Shown: in pieces, positions 43,571 to 52,328 of the stretch
Layout of the letters: every line of letters starts with the position of its first letter
Numbering within the stretch: position 1 is the stretch's first letter
Source: JAGWBD01 sp965197455
GTDB taxonomy: Bacteria > Chloroflexota > Anaerolineae > Aggregatilineales > Phototrophicaceae
Assembly: GCA_965197455.1 (NCBI GenBank)
Contig: OZ240208.1
Span: 2,480,001-2,544,000 of the forward strand
Length of the DNA stretch: 64,000 nucleotides
Reading direction: 5' to 3'
Notes under the pieces: model-generated
What the model was told of the DNA's origin: nothing
Seen by the model: only the letters and a program-made list of their open reading frames with translations
Databases searched by the model: none
Translations under genes and position numbers: made by a program

Positions 43571-44419
43571 ATGCTGGACGACCAGAAGCCGGAACGCCGT
43601 ATGCACCCCCTTGAGCGGAGGGCGCCGTCCACGCCCGTGCCGGGCCCGGCGCGCCCGCCGCAGCGACGACCCGGACCGCGTCTGCCCATGGTGCGGCCGC
43701 ATGTGACGAAGGTGCTGCTGGTCATCAACGCGCTGGTGTTCGCGCTGGGCACCCTGCTGCCCTCAGCTGGACGGCACCTCTTCCAGGCCGGCGCCAGCCG
43801 CAGCTACGAGGTGCTGGTGCTGGGCGAGGTGCAGCGCCTGTTCACGGCCATGTTCCTGCATGCCGGCGCGATGCACCTGTTCTTCAACATGTACGCGCTT
43901 TACATCATCGGGCGCGGCGTGGAAGGCCTGTTTGGCCACGCGCGCTTCCTGCTCATCTACCTGCTGGGCGGGTTGACCGGCTCGTTGCTCAGCGTGGCGC
44001 TGGGATCGACCAACCCCTGGCTGAGCGCATTTTCAGTGGGCGCCTCGGGCGCGGTATTCGCCATCTTCGGTGCGGAGATGGTCTGGCTCTTCCGCCACCG
44101 TCGCTTGCTGGGCGCCGCGGCCGGCCGACAACTGCGCAGCCTGCTCACCCTGCTCGGCATCAACCTGGCGCTGGGACTGTTGAGCTCGGTGGGCGCGGCC
44201 GGCATCCGCATCGACAACTGGGCGCATCTGGGCGGGTTGGCCGGCGGGCTGGCGCTCACCTGGGCCATCGGCCCGCTTTACCGGCCGCAGCCGCATCCTG
44301 TGCAAGCGGGCCTGATTCAGCTGGGCGACAGCAATCCGCTACGCACCTGCCTGTGGCTGGCCGCGCTCTACGCCATCGGCTACGTCGCGCTGGTCGTCCT
44401 GCTGGTCTTCGTCAGCTGA
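43571..44419 (+). CDS. Rhomboid family intramembrane serine protease
   Basis: The 282-residue protein has a proline/arginine-rich cytoplasmic start and six or seven membrane segments. LHAGAMHLFFNMYALYIIG carries the oxyanion-hole His/Asn, ASGAVFAIFGA the nucleophile serine, and NWAHLGGLAGG the catalytic histidine. Rhomboids cleave membrane proteins within or next to the bilayer. The ATG at 43571 follows a GGGAGACGGGG stretch; an internal start near VRPHVTKVLL is possible. The last 81 bp overlap the convergent DUF2304 gene. Confidence 0.9.
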   Translation: MLDDQKPERRMHPLERRAPSTPVPGPARPPQRRPGPRLPMVRPHVTKVLLVINALVFALGTLLPSAGRHLFQAGASRSYEVLVLGEVQRLFTAMFLHAGAMHLFFNMYALYIIGRGVEGLFGHARFLLIYLLGGLTGSLLSVALGSTNPWLSAFSVGASGAVFAIFGAEMVWLFRHRRLLGAAAGRQLRSLLTLLGINLALGLLSSVGAAGIRIDNWAHLGGLAGGLALTWAIGPLYRPQPHPVQAGLIQLGDSNPLRTCLWLAALYAIGYVALVVLLVFVS

Positions 44420-44761
44420 ACCGGCGCGCTCCTGTTCGTGACGCAGTAACGCGACCTGCTGAGCCAGCTCGCGGTTCTCCTGCGTCAGGCGCGTGAGGAC
44501 GATCGAGAAGTGCATCAGGATGGCCAGCACAAAGAGCAGGGCGACCAGGAAGAGCGCGCTGGGCGGATAGAAGATGCCGGTCAACGCGGCCAGCGTATCC
44601 AGCAAGGGACGCGACAGGCTGAGCAGCAGCAGGACAGCGCCGGTGGCCAGCCACAGCAACGCGTATTCCTCACGCAGGTGGCGGCGGCGCACCAGCTCCA
44701 GCACCAGCAGCAGGACGCCGACCGACCCCGCTGCGCCAACGATCATCGTGCGGTCCGGCAT
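44339..44761 (-). CDS. DUF2304-family small membrane protein
   Basis: The 140-residue protein has three membrane segments and the family's LREEYALLWLATGAVLLLLS stretch, then a helical charged end (TRLTQENRELAQQVALLRHE). DUF2304 genes often stand beside lipid-linked glycosyltransferases, where they may assist flipping or docking. Here it follows the PhyH-like gene by 17 bp and shares its last 81 bp with the convergent rhomboid gene, so its C-terminal tail may be unconstrained. Confidence 0.8.
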   Translation of the reverse strand: MPDRTMIVGAAGSVGVLLLVLELVRRRHLREEYALLWLATGAVLLLLSLSRPLLDTLAALTGIFYPPSALFLVALLFVLAILMHFSIVLTRLTQENRELAQQVALLRHEQERAGSADEDQQDDQRDVADGVERGQPQAGA

Positions 44762-44778
44762 GGCATCCTCCCCTTTCG

Positions 44779-45573
44779 TTACGCCTTGCGCCAGAGCAGG
44801 GGGTTCTGCGCGTCTGCGTTGAGCAGGTCACCCACTTGAAGGCGTGCCATCATCTCCGGCGGCAGGATGTTCTGCTGGCCGTTGAAGGTGCTGCCGTCAG
44901 GCATGTAGGCGCAGGTCATGGCGCGGCGCCAGCCCGGCGTCATGTTGGCCGCGGCGCCGTGGGCCAGCAGCCCGTTGTGGAAGGAACAGGAGCCGGCGCG
45001 CATGGGCGCCGCCACTGATTTACGCTGCGCCCACTGCGGATAGAGCTCGATGAGACTGTTCATGTTCTGGCCGATGCCGACATTGTCGAAGGTGGCACTT
45101 TTGTGGGTACCGGGCAAAAAGTAGAGACAGCCGTTGTCGCGCGTGGAGTCGTCCAGCGCGACCCAGATGCTGATCGCCTGGCTTGAGGAGAAGGACCAGT
45201 AGGGCACATCGAGGTGCCAGGCGGTGGGGTTGCCCCAGGGCGGCTTGAGCAGCGCCTGGTCGTGCCAGATGCGTATGCCGCTGGCGCCAGCAAGCAGGGT
45301 CGCCATGCGCCCTAGACGCTCGTCCAGCATCAGCGCGCGCATGCCCTCGTGATCAGTCCACAGGTTGATGCGCTGGACGAAGACGTTGTCATAGTAGGAA
45401 TCGCCATCGCGCCGGCTGCCGTCCGCCGACTTGCGATCGTCGCGCTGCGCGACCGCCTCGTCGACGCAGCGGCGCCACTCCGCCAACTCCTGCGCGGAGA
45501 GGAAGTCCTCGATGACGACGTAGCCCTGCTCCTGATAGAAGCCAATCTGTTCCGGGCTGATTTCGTGGCGCAT
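44779..45573 (-). CDS. Phytanoyl-CoA dioxygenase (PhyH) family protein
   Basis: The 264-residue non-haem iron enzyme has the 2-oxoglutarate-dependent dioxygenase residues: WHLDVPYW (His and Asp ligands), HNGLLAHGAAAN (second His) and GWRRAMTCAY (2-oxoglutarate Arg). It begins with the typical ISPEQIGFYQEQGYVVIEDFLSAQEL. Family members hydroxylate lipids, small metabolites or antibiotics; the substrate is unknown. The start at 45573 has GGAGGAA 4 nt upstream; the longer frame to 45663 crosses the divergent prfA promoter region. Confidence 0.88.
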   Translation of the reverse strand: MRHEISPEQIGFYQEQGYVVIEDFLSAQELAEWRRCVDEAVAQRDDRKSADGSRRDGDSYYDNVFVQRINLWTDHEGMRALMLDERLGRMATLLAGASGIRIWHDQALLKPPWGNPTAWHLDVPYWSFSSSQAISIWVALDDSTRDNGCLYFLPGTHKSATFDNVGIGQNMNSLIELYPQWAQRKSVAAPMRAGSCSFHNGLLAHGAAANMTPGWRRAMTCAYMPDGSTFNGQQNILPPEMMARLQVGDLLNADAQNPLLWRKA

Positions 45574-45683
45574 GGTTTCCTCCGGCGTGCGCATTGCCTG
45601 ACGCGCAGGCACTGTACCGTAGTGTCCCGCCATGCTACCATAATCTCGGTCTTTGACCGCCAATTCAGGCCCTGGGACAAATC

Positions 45684-46763
45684 ATGCTGGACAAGCTGCG
45701 GGATGTTGAGGCGCGCTACGATGAGCTTGAGCGTCTGCTGGGTGACCCGGCCACGCTCGGCGACTACCAGCGCCTGGCGCCCCTTTCGAAGGAGCGCGCC
45801 AGCCTTGAGGAGTTGGTGCAGGTGGCGCGTGAGCATCGCAGTTGTTCGCAGCAACTGGCCGAGGCCCGTCTCATGCAGCAGGAAGAGACAGACGCTGAAC
45901 TGCGCGCCCTGGCCGCCGAGGAATGCAACCTGCTGCAGGACAGCCTGGCAACGCTGGAAGCGCGCCTGCGTCTGCTGCTGCTGCCGAAAGACCCGCGCGA
46001 CGAGCGCAACGTCATCATGGAGATTCGCGCCGGCGCCGGTGGCGATGAGGCTGGCCTGTTCGCCGCCGACCTGTTCCGCATGTACAGTCTCTACGCCGAG
46101 GGACGGCGCTGGAAGGTGGACATACTGGGCCAGAACGTCACCGGCGTTGGCGGCCTGCGCAGCATCACCTTTGAAATCCGCGGCAGGGGCGCCTTCAGCC
46201 GCCTCAAGTTCGAGAGCGGCGTGCACCGCGTGCAGCGCGTACCTGAGACCGAGAGTCAAGGGCGTATTCACACCAGCACCGTCACCGTGGCCGTGCTGGC
46301 GGAGGTGGACGCGGTTGAGGTCCAGCTCAACATGAACGACGTGCGCGTCGACGTCTTCCGCAGCCAGGGCGCGGGCGGCCAGTCGGTCAACACCACCGAC
46401 TCCGCCGTGCGCATGACGCATCTGCCGAGCGGCATCGTGGTTGAGATGCAGGACGAGCGCAGCCAGTTGCAGAACCGCGAACGCGCGCGACAGGTGCTGG
46501 CCGCGCGCCTTTACGAACTGGAGCAGACGCGGCAGCGGCGCGAACAGGAAGATGAGCGCCGCGGCCAGATCGGCACCGGCGACCGTTCCGAGAAGATTCG
46601 CACCTACAACTTCCCGCAGAGCCGCGTCACCGACCACCGCATCAGCTTCAGCAGCCACAACCTGCCGGCCGTGCTCAATGGCCGCCTCGACGAATTCATC
46701 GACGAACTGGCCACGCGCGATCAGGCGCAAAAGCTGGCCATGAGTGGGTTGGGGAACGCATGA
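45684..46763 (+). CDS. prfA: Peptide chain release factor 1
   Basis: The 359-residue factor terminates translation at UAA and UAG. GGQ at 231-233 enters the peptidyl-transferase centre. The anticodon-like motif is PET in RVPETESQGR, of the PxT class that marks RF1 rather than RF2 (SPF). The domain-4 stretch GDRSEKIRTYNFPQSRVTDHR is also typical of RF1. No prmC follows. Divergent from the PhyH-like gene with a gap of 110 bp. Confidence 0.95.
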   Translation: MLDKLRDVEARYDELERLLGDPATLGDYQRLAPLSKERASLEELVQVAREHRSCSQQLAEARLMQQEETDAELRALAAEECNLLQDSLATLEARLRLLLLPKDPRDERNVIMEIRAGAGGDEAGLFAADLFRMYSLYAEGRRWKVDILGQNVTGVGGLRSITFEIRGRGAFSRLKFESGVHRVQRVPETESQGRIHTSTVTVAVLAEVDAVEVQLNMNDVRVDVFRSQGAGGQSVNTTDSAVRMTHLPSGIVVEMQDERSQLQNRERARQVLAARLYELEQTRQRREQEDERRGQIGTGDRSEKIRTYNFPQSRVTDHRISFSSHNLPAVLNGRLDEFIDELATRDQAQKLAMSGLGNA

Positions 46764-46950
46764 GCCGGCAGGGAAGCGGCGGGTTCAGTGGTGGCTCATC
46801 GCGCGTGTGACGGGACGGCTGAATGCGACGGTAGTGTGAGCGTCAGCCAGACACCCACCAGGACATGAGACGAGCATCTGGCTGATGGTCGTTGGGCGCT
46901 GCCTGCCGCAGGTTAGCGTGACAATTTAGCACAGCAATCTCCGCGTCGCC
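46764..46950. other. Noncoding gap between prfA and the cupin gene
   Basis: Two convergent genes end here. I see no gene and no T-tailed stem-loop. TCAGCCAGA (near 46846) and TCTGGCTGA (near 46877) form a 9-bp inverted repeat with a long loop, which could serve as a weak two-way terminator. Confidence 0.4.
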
Positions 46951-47409
46951 TCAGCCCGGCGGCGGGTGATTGGGCCCGATCCAGACGGTCTCTGACGCCT
47001 CGGCCGGCGCGATATCCAGGTTGACGACCACTGCCTCCTGATCGCTGCGAACGAGGATGCAGCGCAGCGGCTCCTGCGCGCTGGCGTTGATCTCCTGGTG
47101 CGGCACAAAGGGCGGCACGTAGATGAAATCGCCCGCCCCGGCCTCGGCGACGAACTCCAGACGCTCGCCCCAGCGCATACGCGCCCGTCCGCCGAGCACG
47201 TAGATAACGCTTTCGAGCGCGCCATGGTGATGGGCGCCGGTTTTGGCGTCGGGCTGGATGTCGACGGTGCCCGCCCAAAGCTGACTGGCGCCGGCCTGCG
47301 CGTGGGTGATGGCGGCGGCGCGCGTCATGCCGGGCGTCTGCGGCGTGTTGCTGTCGAGTTCGTGGCTGCGCACGATGCGCACGCCGTGTTCGTGCCAGTC
47401 GACACTCAT
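46951..47409 (-). CDS. Cupin-domain protein
   Basis: The 152-residue protein has both cupin motifs. The first is TGAHHHGALESVIYVLGGRARM with three histidines and a Glu (metal site); the second is AGDFIYVPPFVPHQEIN with the fourth histidine. It is a single-domain beta-barrel of unknown substrate, possibly an isomerase, a dioxygenase or a sensor. The start MSVDWHEHG at 47409 has GGGAG upstream. It is downstream of transketolase on the same strand, with a gap of 45 bp. Confidence 0.85.
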   Translation of the reverse strand: MSVDWHEHGVRIVRSHELDSNTPQTPGMTRAAAITHAQAGASQLWAGTVDIQPDAKTGAHHHGALESVIYVLGGRARMRWGERLEFVAEAGAGDFIYVPPFVPHQEINASAQEPLRCILVRSDQEAVVVNLDIAPAEASETVWIGPNHPPPG

Positions 47410-47454
47410 GTATTTCTCCCTACGCTTCCCTGTCGCGGGTCCGGTCACCGGGGA

Positions 47455-49455
47455 TCAGCCACGCGCCAGCAAGCCATGCGCCGCCGCAACCACTGCTTCG
47501 GCCGTGATGCCCAGCTGTTCGTAGACCGTTTCGTAAGGCGCGCTGGCGCCGAAGCGCTCCAGGCTGATGGCCACGCCATTGCTGCCCAGCCAGCGATGCC
47601 AGCCCTGCGCCACGCCCGCCTCCACGCTCACGCGCGCCGTCACCGCTGATGGCAACACCTGCTCGCGCCAGGCCGCGTCCTGCGCCGCGAAGAGCTCGTG
47701 GCAGGGCAGCGACACCACCCGCGCCCGTACGCCCTCGTCCGTCAACGTCTGCCAGGCGTCACGCGCGACGTGCACTTCGCTGCCCGTGGCCAGCAGAATC
47801 ACCTCGGGCGTCCCCGCGCAATCCAGCAGGATATAGCCGCCGCGCGCCACGTTTGCGCGCAGGGTCGCCGCGTCCTGTTCGATGACCGGCAGGTCCTGAC
47901 GCGTGAAGATCAGCACGCATGGCCCCGGCTGCTCCATGGCGACGGCCCAGGCGGCGACGGTCTCGTTGGCGTCCGCGGGCCGCAGCACGGTCAGGTTGGG
48001 GATGGCGCGCAAGGCGGCGAAGTGTTCTATGGGCTGATGCGTGGGGCCGTCCTCGCCGAGGCCGATGCTGTCGTGCGTGAAGATGTAGAGCGCCGGCACG
48101 CCCATCAGCGCGCCGAGGCGCATGGCCGGGCGCATGTAGTCGCTGAAGGTGAGGAAGGTGGCGCTGTAAGGTTTGGTGATGCCGCCGTGCAGGGCGAGGC
48201 CGTTGGTGATGGCGCCCATTGCGTGTTCGCGCACGCCGAAGCGCAGGTTGCGCGCGGTGGCCACATTCGCGCCACTGTTGGCCGCGCCGGCGATCAGCGT
48301 GCGGGTGCTACCCGCGAGGTCGGCGTCGCCGCCGATCATGGTCGGCAAATGCTGCGCGATGGCGTTGAGGGCCTCACCGTTGGCGCTGCGCGTGGCAATG
48401 CTGGCGCCGGCCTCGTAATGCGGCAGATCGGCATCCCAGCCCGCCGGCAGTTCACCACTTTGCAGCTGCTCCCATTCCTGCGCCAGGTCCGGGTGCGCCG
48501 CGGCCCAGCGTTCGTGCAGGGCCTGCCAGTCGCGCTCCTGCTGCGCGCCGCGGGTGATGGCCTCGCGGAAGTGCTCCAGCGCTTCACCTGGAATGTAAAA
48601 GTCTTCGTCGGGCCAGCCGAGCGCCTGCTTCGTCAGACGCACTTCGTCCGCGCCGAGCGCTGCGCCGTGGGCGTCGCTGGTGCCGGCCTTGTTGGGGCTG
48701 CCGAAGCCGATGGTCGTGCGCGCGGAAATAAGCGTGGGCCGGTCGCTGACCTGCTGTGCCTCGGCAAGCGCCGCGCTGACCTGCTGCGCGTCGTTGCCGT
48801 CCGCGACATCGATAGTGTGCCAGCCGATGGCCTGGAAGCGCTGCAACACATCCTCGCGCCAGACCATGTCGGTCGGCCCGTCAAGCTGAATCTCGTTGCT
48901 GTCGTAGAGGAAGACCAGCTTGCCGAGGCCCCAGAGCCCGGCCAGCGCGCAGGCCTCCATGCAGACGCCCTCCTGCAGGTCACCGTCGCTGACGAGGGCG
49001 TAGGTGCGGTGATCGACGAGGGACAGGCCCTCGCGGTTGAAGTGGCCGGCGAGGAAGGCCTCGGCCAGCGCCATGCCGACGGCGTTGGCGGCGCCCTGGC
49101 CGAGCGGGCCGGTGGTAGTTTCGACGCCGGGGGTGTCGCCATGCTCCGGGTGGCCTGGCGTGTGGCTGCCCCACTGACGGAAGTTCATCAGCTCCGACAG
49201 CGGCAAGTCATAGCCGGTGAGATGCAGCAGGGCGTAGAGCAGCATCGAGCCGTGGCCGGCGCTGAGCACGAAGCGGTCGCGATTGGCCCAGGTGGGATTG
49301 TGCGGGTTATGGCGCAGGTGCTGCGTCCACAGGGCCCAGGCCATCGGCGCCGCGCCCATGGGCAGGCCGGGGTGGCCGCTGTTGGCCCGCTGCACTGCGT
49401 CCATTGCCAGGGTGCGGATGGTGTTGATCGCCAGGGTTTGCAGGTCGTCGCTCAA
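47455..49455 (-). CDS. tkt: Transketolase
   Basis: The 666-residue thiamine-diphosphate enzyme of the pentose phosphate pathway moves two-carbon units between ketoses and aldoses. Landmarks are RANSGHPGLPMGAAPMAWALW, FVLSAGHGSMLLYALLHL and the ThDP motif SDGDLQEGVCMEACALAG. FGVREHAMGAITNGLALHGG and THDSIGLGEDGPTHQPIEH lie in the second domain. The start is TTG at 49455, selected because GGGAGG stands 7 nt upstream and the protein then begins exactly as the family does; the frame is open to 50079 but that part overlaps the divergent nitroreductase gene. Confidence 0.94.
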   Translation of the reverse strand: MSDDLQTLAINTIRTLAMDAVQRANSGHPGLPMGAAPMAWALWTQHLRHNPHNPTWANRDRFVLSAGHGSMLLYALLHLTGYDLPLSELMNFRQWGSHTPGHPEHGDTPGVETTTGPLGQGAANAVGMALAEAFLAGHFNREGLSLVDHRTYALVSDGDLQEGVCMEACALAGLWGLGKLVFLYDSNEIQLDGPTDMVWREDVLQRFQAIGWHTIDVADGNDAQQVSAALAEAQQVSDRPTLISARTTIGFGSPNKAGTSDAHGAALGADEVRLTKQALGWPDEDFYIPGEALEHFREAITRGAQQERDWQALHERWAAAHPDLAQEWEQLQSGELPAGWDADLPHYEAGASIATRSANGEALNAIAQHLPTMIGGDADLAGSTRTLIAGAANSGANVATARNLRFGVREHAMGAITNGLALHGGITKPYSATFLTFSDYMRPAMRLGALMGVPALYIFTHDSIGLGEDGPTHQPIEHFAALRAIPNLTVLRPADANETVAAWAVAMEQPGPCVLIFTRQDLPVIEQDAATLRANVARGGYILLDCAGTPEVILLATGSEVHVARDAWQTLTDEGVRARVVSLPCHELFAAQDAAWREQVLPSAVTARVSVEAGVAQGWHRWLGSNGVAISLERFGASAPYETVYEQLGITAEAVVAAAHGLLARG

Positions 49456-49581
49456 GGGAAGGCCTCCCGCTGCATGGTTGATTCCAGGCGCCCATGATAG
49501 CGCAGAATGCCGCCCGGGTTGAGTGCAGGCCGCTGCCGCGGCATACTGGCAGCCATGCTTAAACGGGGAAGGGACGAGGAC

Positions 49582-50217
49582 ATGAGCGGGATTTCCGCCG
49601 AAAAACTGCTGACCACGACGCGCAGCGTGCGCAAGCGCCTGGATCTTACGCGCGCGGTGCCGCCGGCAATCATCGAGGAATGCCTGGAGATCGCCATCCA
49701 GGCGCCCTCCGGCAGCAATGTGCAGGGCTGGCACTTCATGGTGGTCACGGACGCAGACAAGCGCGCGCAGATCGGCGCATGGTACAAGGATTCCTATTTG
49801 CGGTACGCTGACACGGGCGATGTGGACATTCAGGAGCGGCGGCGCAGCAACCGCCTGCTTGACAGCTCCCTGCACCTCGCCGAGCACATGCAGGAGGTGC
49901 CGGCGCTGGTCATTCCCTGCTACAACGGGCGCGTGGAGGATGCCGGCCAGATGGCGCAGGCGGCGCACTACGGCTCCATCCTGCCGGCTGTGTGGTCCTT
50001 CATGATGGCGCTGCGCGCCCGCGGGCTTGGCTCGGCGTGGACGACGCTGCACCTGCGCTACGCTGCCGAGGTGGCGCAACTGCTGGGCATCCCGGCAGGA
50101 GTGACGCAGGCGGCCCTGTTGCCAGTGGCGTACTACACGGGCAGCGACTTCCGCCCGGCGCGCCGGCGCGCGGCCCGCGAGTTCACCTACTGGAACGGCT
50201 GGCAGGCAGTGCGTTAA
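49582..50217 (+). CDS. Nitroreductase family flavoprotein
   Basis: The 211-residue protein begins LLTTTRSVRKRLDLTRAVP, with the FMN-contacting arginines of the family, and has IQAPSGSNVQGWHFMVV and ARGLGSAWTTLHL. Members bind FMN and reduce nitro compounds, enones or quinones with NAD(P)H. The physiological substrate is open. ATG at 49582 is preferred over 49555 because GAGGA precedes it. It is divergent from transketolase and convergent with trxB. Confidence 0.87.
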   Translation: MSGISAEKLLTTTRSVRKRLDLTRAVPPAIIEECLEIAIQAPSGSNVQGWHFMVVTDADKRAQIGAWYKDSYLRYADTGDVDIQERRRSNRLLDSSLHLAEHMQEVPALVIPCYNGRVEDAGQMAQAAHYGSILPAVWSFMMALRARGLGSAWTTLHLRYAAEVAQLLGIPAGVTQAALLPVAYYTGSDFRPARRRAAREFTYWNGWQAVR

Positions 50218-50235
50218 GCCTGACGCGAAACTGCC

Positions 50236-51168
50236 TCAGGAATCCAGCCACTCAATGGCGGTCAGGGCGGCGGCGCAGCCGTCACCGGCGGCGGTGATGG
50301 CCTGGCGGAAAATCTGGTCGTGGATCTCGCCGGCGGCAAAGACGCCCTCGATGTTGCTGCGGTAGCGCTGGTCGATCAGCACGTAGCCGGCGTCGTCGGT
50401 GGCCAGCTGGCCGTTGAAGACGTCGCTGTTGGGGTCGTAGCCGATGAAGATGAAGACGCCGTTCACCGCGCGTTCTTCCTGCGCGCCGCTCTTCACGTTG
50501 CGCGTCAGGATGGCGTTGACCGAACCGGCGCCGTTGGCGCGGATTTCGTCGACCACCGTGTCCCAGGTGAAGTGGATCTTTTCGTGTTCCAGGGCGCGCG
50601 ACTGCAGGGCGACGCTGGCGCGCAGTTCGTCGCGCCGGTGGATGATGTCGACGCGGTTGGCGAAGCGCGTCAGGAAGAGCGCCTCTTGCAGCGCTGAGTC
50701 GCCGCCGCCGACCACGACGACGTCCTTGCCGCGGAAGAAGAAGCCGTCGCAGGTGGCGCAGTAGCTGACGCCGTGGCCGACGTATTCGGCCTCGCCCGGG
50801 ATGCCCAGGGCGCGCGGGTTGGCGCCGATGGTGACGATGACGGCGTCCGCGTCAAGGGACTCGCCGCCCGCGGTTTCAACGCGGAAGGGCGGGCCTCCCT
50901 GCAGCTGTGCGCGCGCGACCGAATCGTAGATGAATTCTGTGCCGAAGCGCTCGGCCTGGGCGCGCATGGCCTCCACCAGCTCGGGGCCGGTGGTGCCATC
51001 CGGGAAGCCAGGGTAATTCTCGACCTCGTGCGTGGTCGCAATCTGTCCGCCCAGCAGCGGCCCGGTGATGACGGTTGTGGGCAGCTGGGCGCGGGCGGTG
51101 TAAAGGGCAGCGGTGAGCCCGGCAGGGCCGGAGCCGATGACGACAACGCGGCGGTGACGCTCGTTCAT
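50236..51168 (-). CDS. trxB: Thioredoxin-disulfide reductase
   Basis: The 310-residue flavoenzyme passes electrons from NADPH to thioredoxin. GSGPAGLTAALYTARA binds FAD, SYCATCDG holds the redox pair Cys137/Cys140, and VVGGGDSALQEALFL binds NADPH. A C-terminal FAD motif (VFAAGEIHDQIFRQAITAAGDG) closes the protein; the usual GD in this motif is GE here. It lies 14 bp behind the zinc anti-sigma gene and is the third gene of the sigma/anti-sigma operon, an arrangement that suggests thiol-stress control. Confidence 0.94.
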   Translation of the reverse strand: MNERHRRVVVIGSGPAGLTAALYTARAQLPTTVITGPLLGGQIATTHEVENYPGFPDGTTGPELVEAMRAQAERFGTEFIYDSVARAQLQGGPPFRVETAGGESLDADAVIVTIGANPRALGIPGEAEYVGHGVSYCATCDGFFFRGKDVVVVGGGDSALQEALFLTRFANRVDIIHRRDELRASVALQSRALEHEKIHFTWDTVVDEIRANGAGSVNAILTRNVKSGAQEERAVNGVFIFIGYDPNSDVFNGQLATDDAGYVLIDQRYRSNIEGVFAAGEIHDQIFRQAITAAGDGCAAALTAIEWLDS

Positions 51169-51182
51169 GTGATTTCAGTCCT

Positions 51183-51437
51183 TCAGATTTGTTCTTTCGT
51201 TCCGAATTGTTCCTCGGCGCGCAGCACTGCCAGCAGCGCCTCGTATTCCTCACGGCAGTCCGGGCAGTGCGCGATGTGGGCGGCCGCCTCAGGCAGGATG
51301 TCGTGAATGTCGGCCCCGTTCAGCGCCTGCTCGCTCAGGCCGGTGAAGTGGCTCGCGGCAGTCTCGCAATCGATGCCGCCATCGCGATGAACGGTGGCCA
51401 GACAGTCCAGCAGCCTGCGCAAGCGATCCTGAATCAT
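51183..51437 (-). CDS. Zinc-binding anti-sigma factor (RsrA-like)
   Basis: The 84-residue protein has the ZAS signature His54-x3-Cys58-x2-Cys61 (HIAHCPDC) preceded by Cys24, plus another cysteine at position 12. In RsrA such cysteines bind zinc and release the sigma factor when oxidised to disulfides. The gene lies between an ECF sigma gene and trxB, as expected of its regulator. An upstream in-frame ATG at 51497 would add 20 residues; 51437 is preferred as the start of the conserved helix. Confidence 0.8.
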   Translation of the reverse strand: MIQDRLRRLLDCLATVHRDGGIDCETAASHFTGLSEQALNGADIHDILPEAAAHIAHCPDCREEYEALLAVLRAEEQFGTKEQI

Positions 51438-51517
51438 GCTGACCTGTTCCACCTGTCCCGCTGGTGCGGAATGCGTCCTCTCATAGGACGAACGCAATCT
51501 CTCATATCTTACTTATC

Positions 51518-52216
51518 TTACTGCCCCGAGCTTTCGGCAAACAGGTTGAGCACATAGGCGACGTCCAGGCCCTGGGCCTCCAGCCTGGCGCGCAGTTTGC
51601 GCCGCGCGTCGTGCACCAGCTTGTAGAGCGCGTTGCGGTTGCTGCCCATCTGCTGCGCCACAATTTCCAGCGGCACGCCCTGCAACACGACGGCCTCCAG
51701 CGCCTGGCGTTGGCGCGGCGTGAGGGCTTCACGCAAGGCCTGGGCGATGCGTTCCTGCACCTCGGCGCGCTCGGCGCTGCCCTCGGGCGTCGGCGCGCGG
51801 TCATCATTGGGGAGCGTGGCGCCATGCAGGGGCAGCAACTCGCCCTCCGCCGTCAGGTCATCGAGGCGGAAATCGCGAAAGCGGGCGCGCCGCAGGTCGC
51901 TGATGGCGATGCGCAGGGCGACGCGCGTCGCCCAGGTTGTAAAGCGGCTTTCGCCGCGGAAGCTGTCGAGACGTTGCAGGACGCGCAGCACGGCGTCCTG
52001 GGCGTAGTCCTCGGCCATCTGCTCCAGCTCCGAGGGAGAACGCCCGGCAAGGTCGCTGCGTTCGCGTGCGAGGTACCAGTAGAGGCCGCGCTGCAGCCGG
52101 ACGCGCAGGGCCGTAATGGCCGCATCCTGTTCAGCCGGGCCGCCGGTCAGCGCGCGCAACCATTCCTCGTTGCTGCGCTCGACGCTGTCCGTCCGGGCCT
52201 GCTCAATGACTGTCAT
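51518..52216 (-). CDS. ECF-type sigma-70 factor
   Basis: The 232-residue protein has region 2 (EDYAQDAVLRVLQRLDSFRG, then RFTTWATRVALRIAISDLRR) and region 4 with its helix-turn-helix (LTPRQRQALEAVVLQGVP, then QMGSNRNALYKLVHDARRKL). No region 1 or 3 is present. It should direct RNA polymerase to a small regulon, held in check by the adjacent zinc anti-sigma. The ATG at 52216 lies only 6 nt behind TATACT, so the transcript is likely leaderless. Confidence 0.88.
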   Translation of the reverse strand: MTVIEQARTDSVERSNEEWLRALTGGPAEQDAAITALRVRLQRGLYWYLARERSDLAGRSPSELEQMAEDYAQDAVLRVLQRLDSFRGESRFTTWATRVALRIAISDLRRARFRDFRLDDLTAEGELLPLHGATLPNDDRAPTPEGSAERAEVQERIAQALREALTPRQRQALEAVVLQGVPLEIVAQQMGSNRNALYKLVHDARRKLRARLEAQGLDVAYVLNLFAESSGQ

Positions 52217-52255
52217 GTACGTAGTATAGCATTGGCCGGTATGGCCTTTACGTAC
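52217..52255 (-). promoter_or_regulatory. Sigma-gene promoter region with two TACGTA palindromes
   Basis: TATACT (52228-52223) lies 6 nt upstream of the sigma ATG. TACGTA occurs at 52218-52223 and again at 52249-52254, close to the -35 region, with GGCC-5-GGCC between them. They may be operator or autoregulatory sites. Confidence 0.4.
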
Positions 52256-52272
52256 CGCGCTGGACAGGTCGG

Positions 52273-52301
52273 TTGACCCGCAGGCCATCCCTCACTATGA
52301 T
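52273..52301 (+). promoter_or_regulatory. ftsH promoter
   Basis: TTGACC (52273-52278), a 17-bp spacer and TATGAT (52296-52301) precede the ftsH GTG by 27 nt. Confidence 0.7.
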
Positions 52302-52328
52302 GATGACAGCGCAAGACGGGAGATTGCT

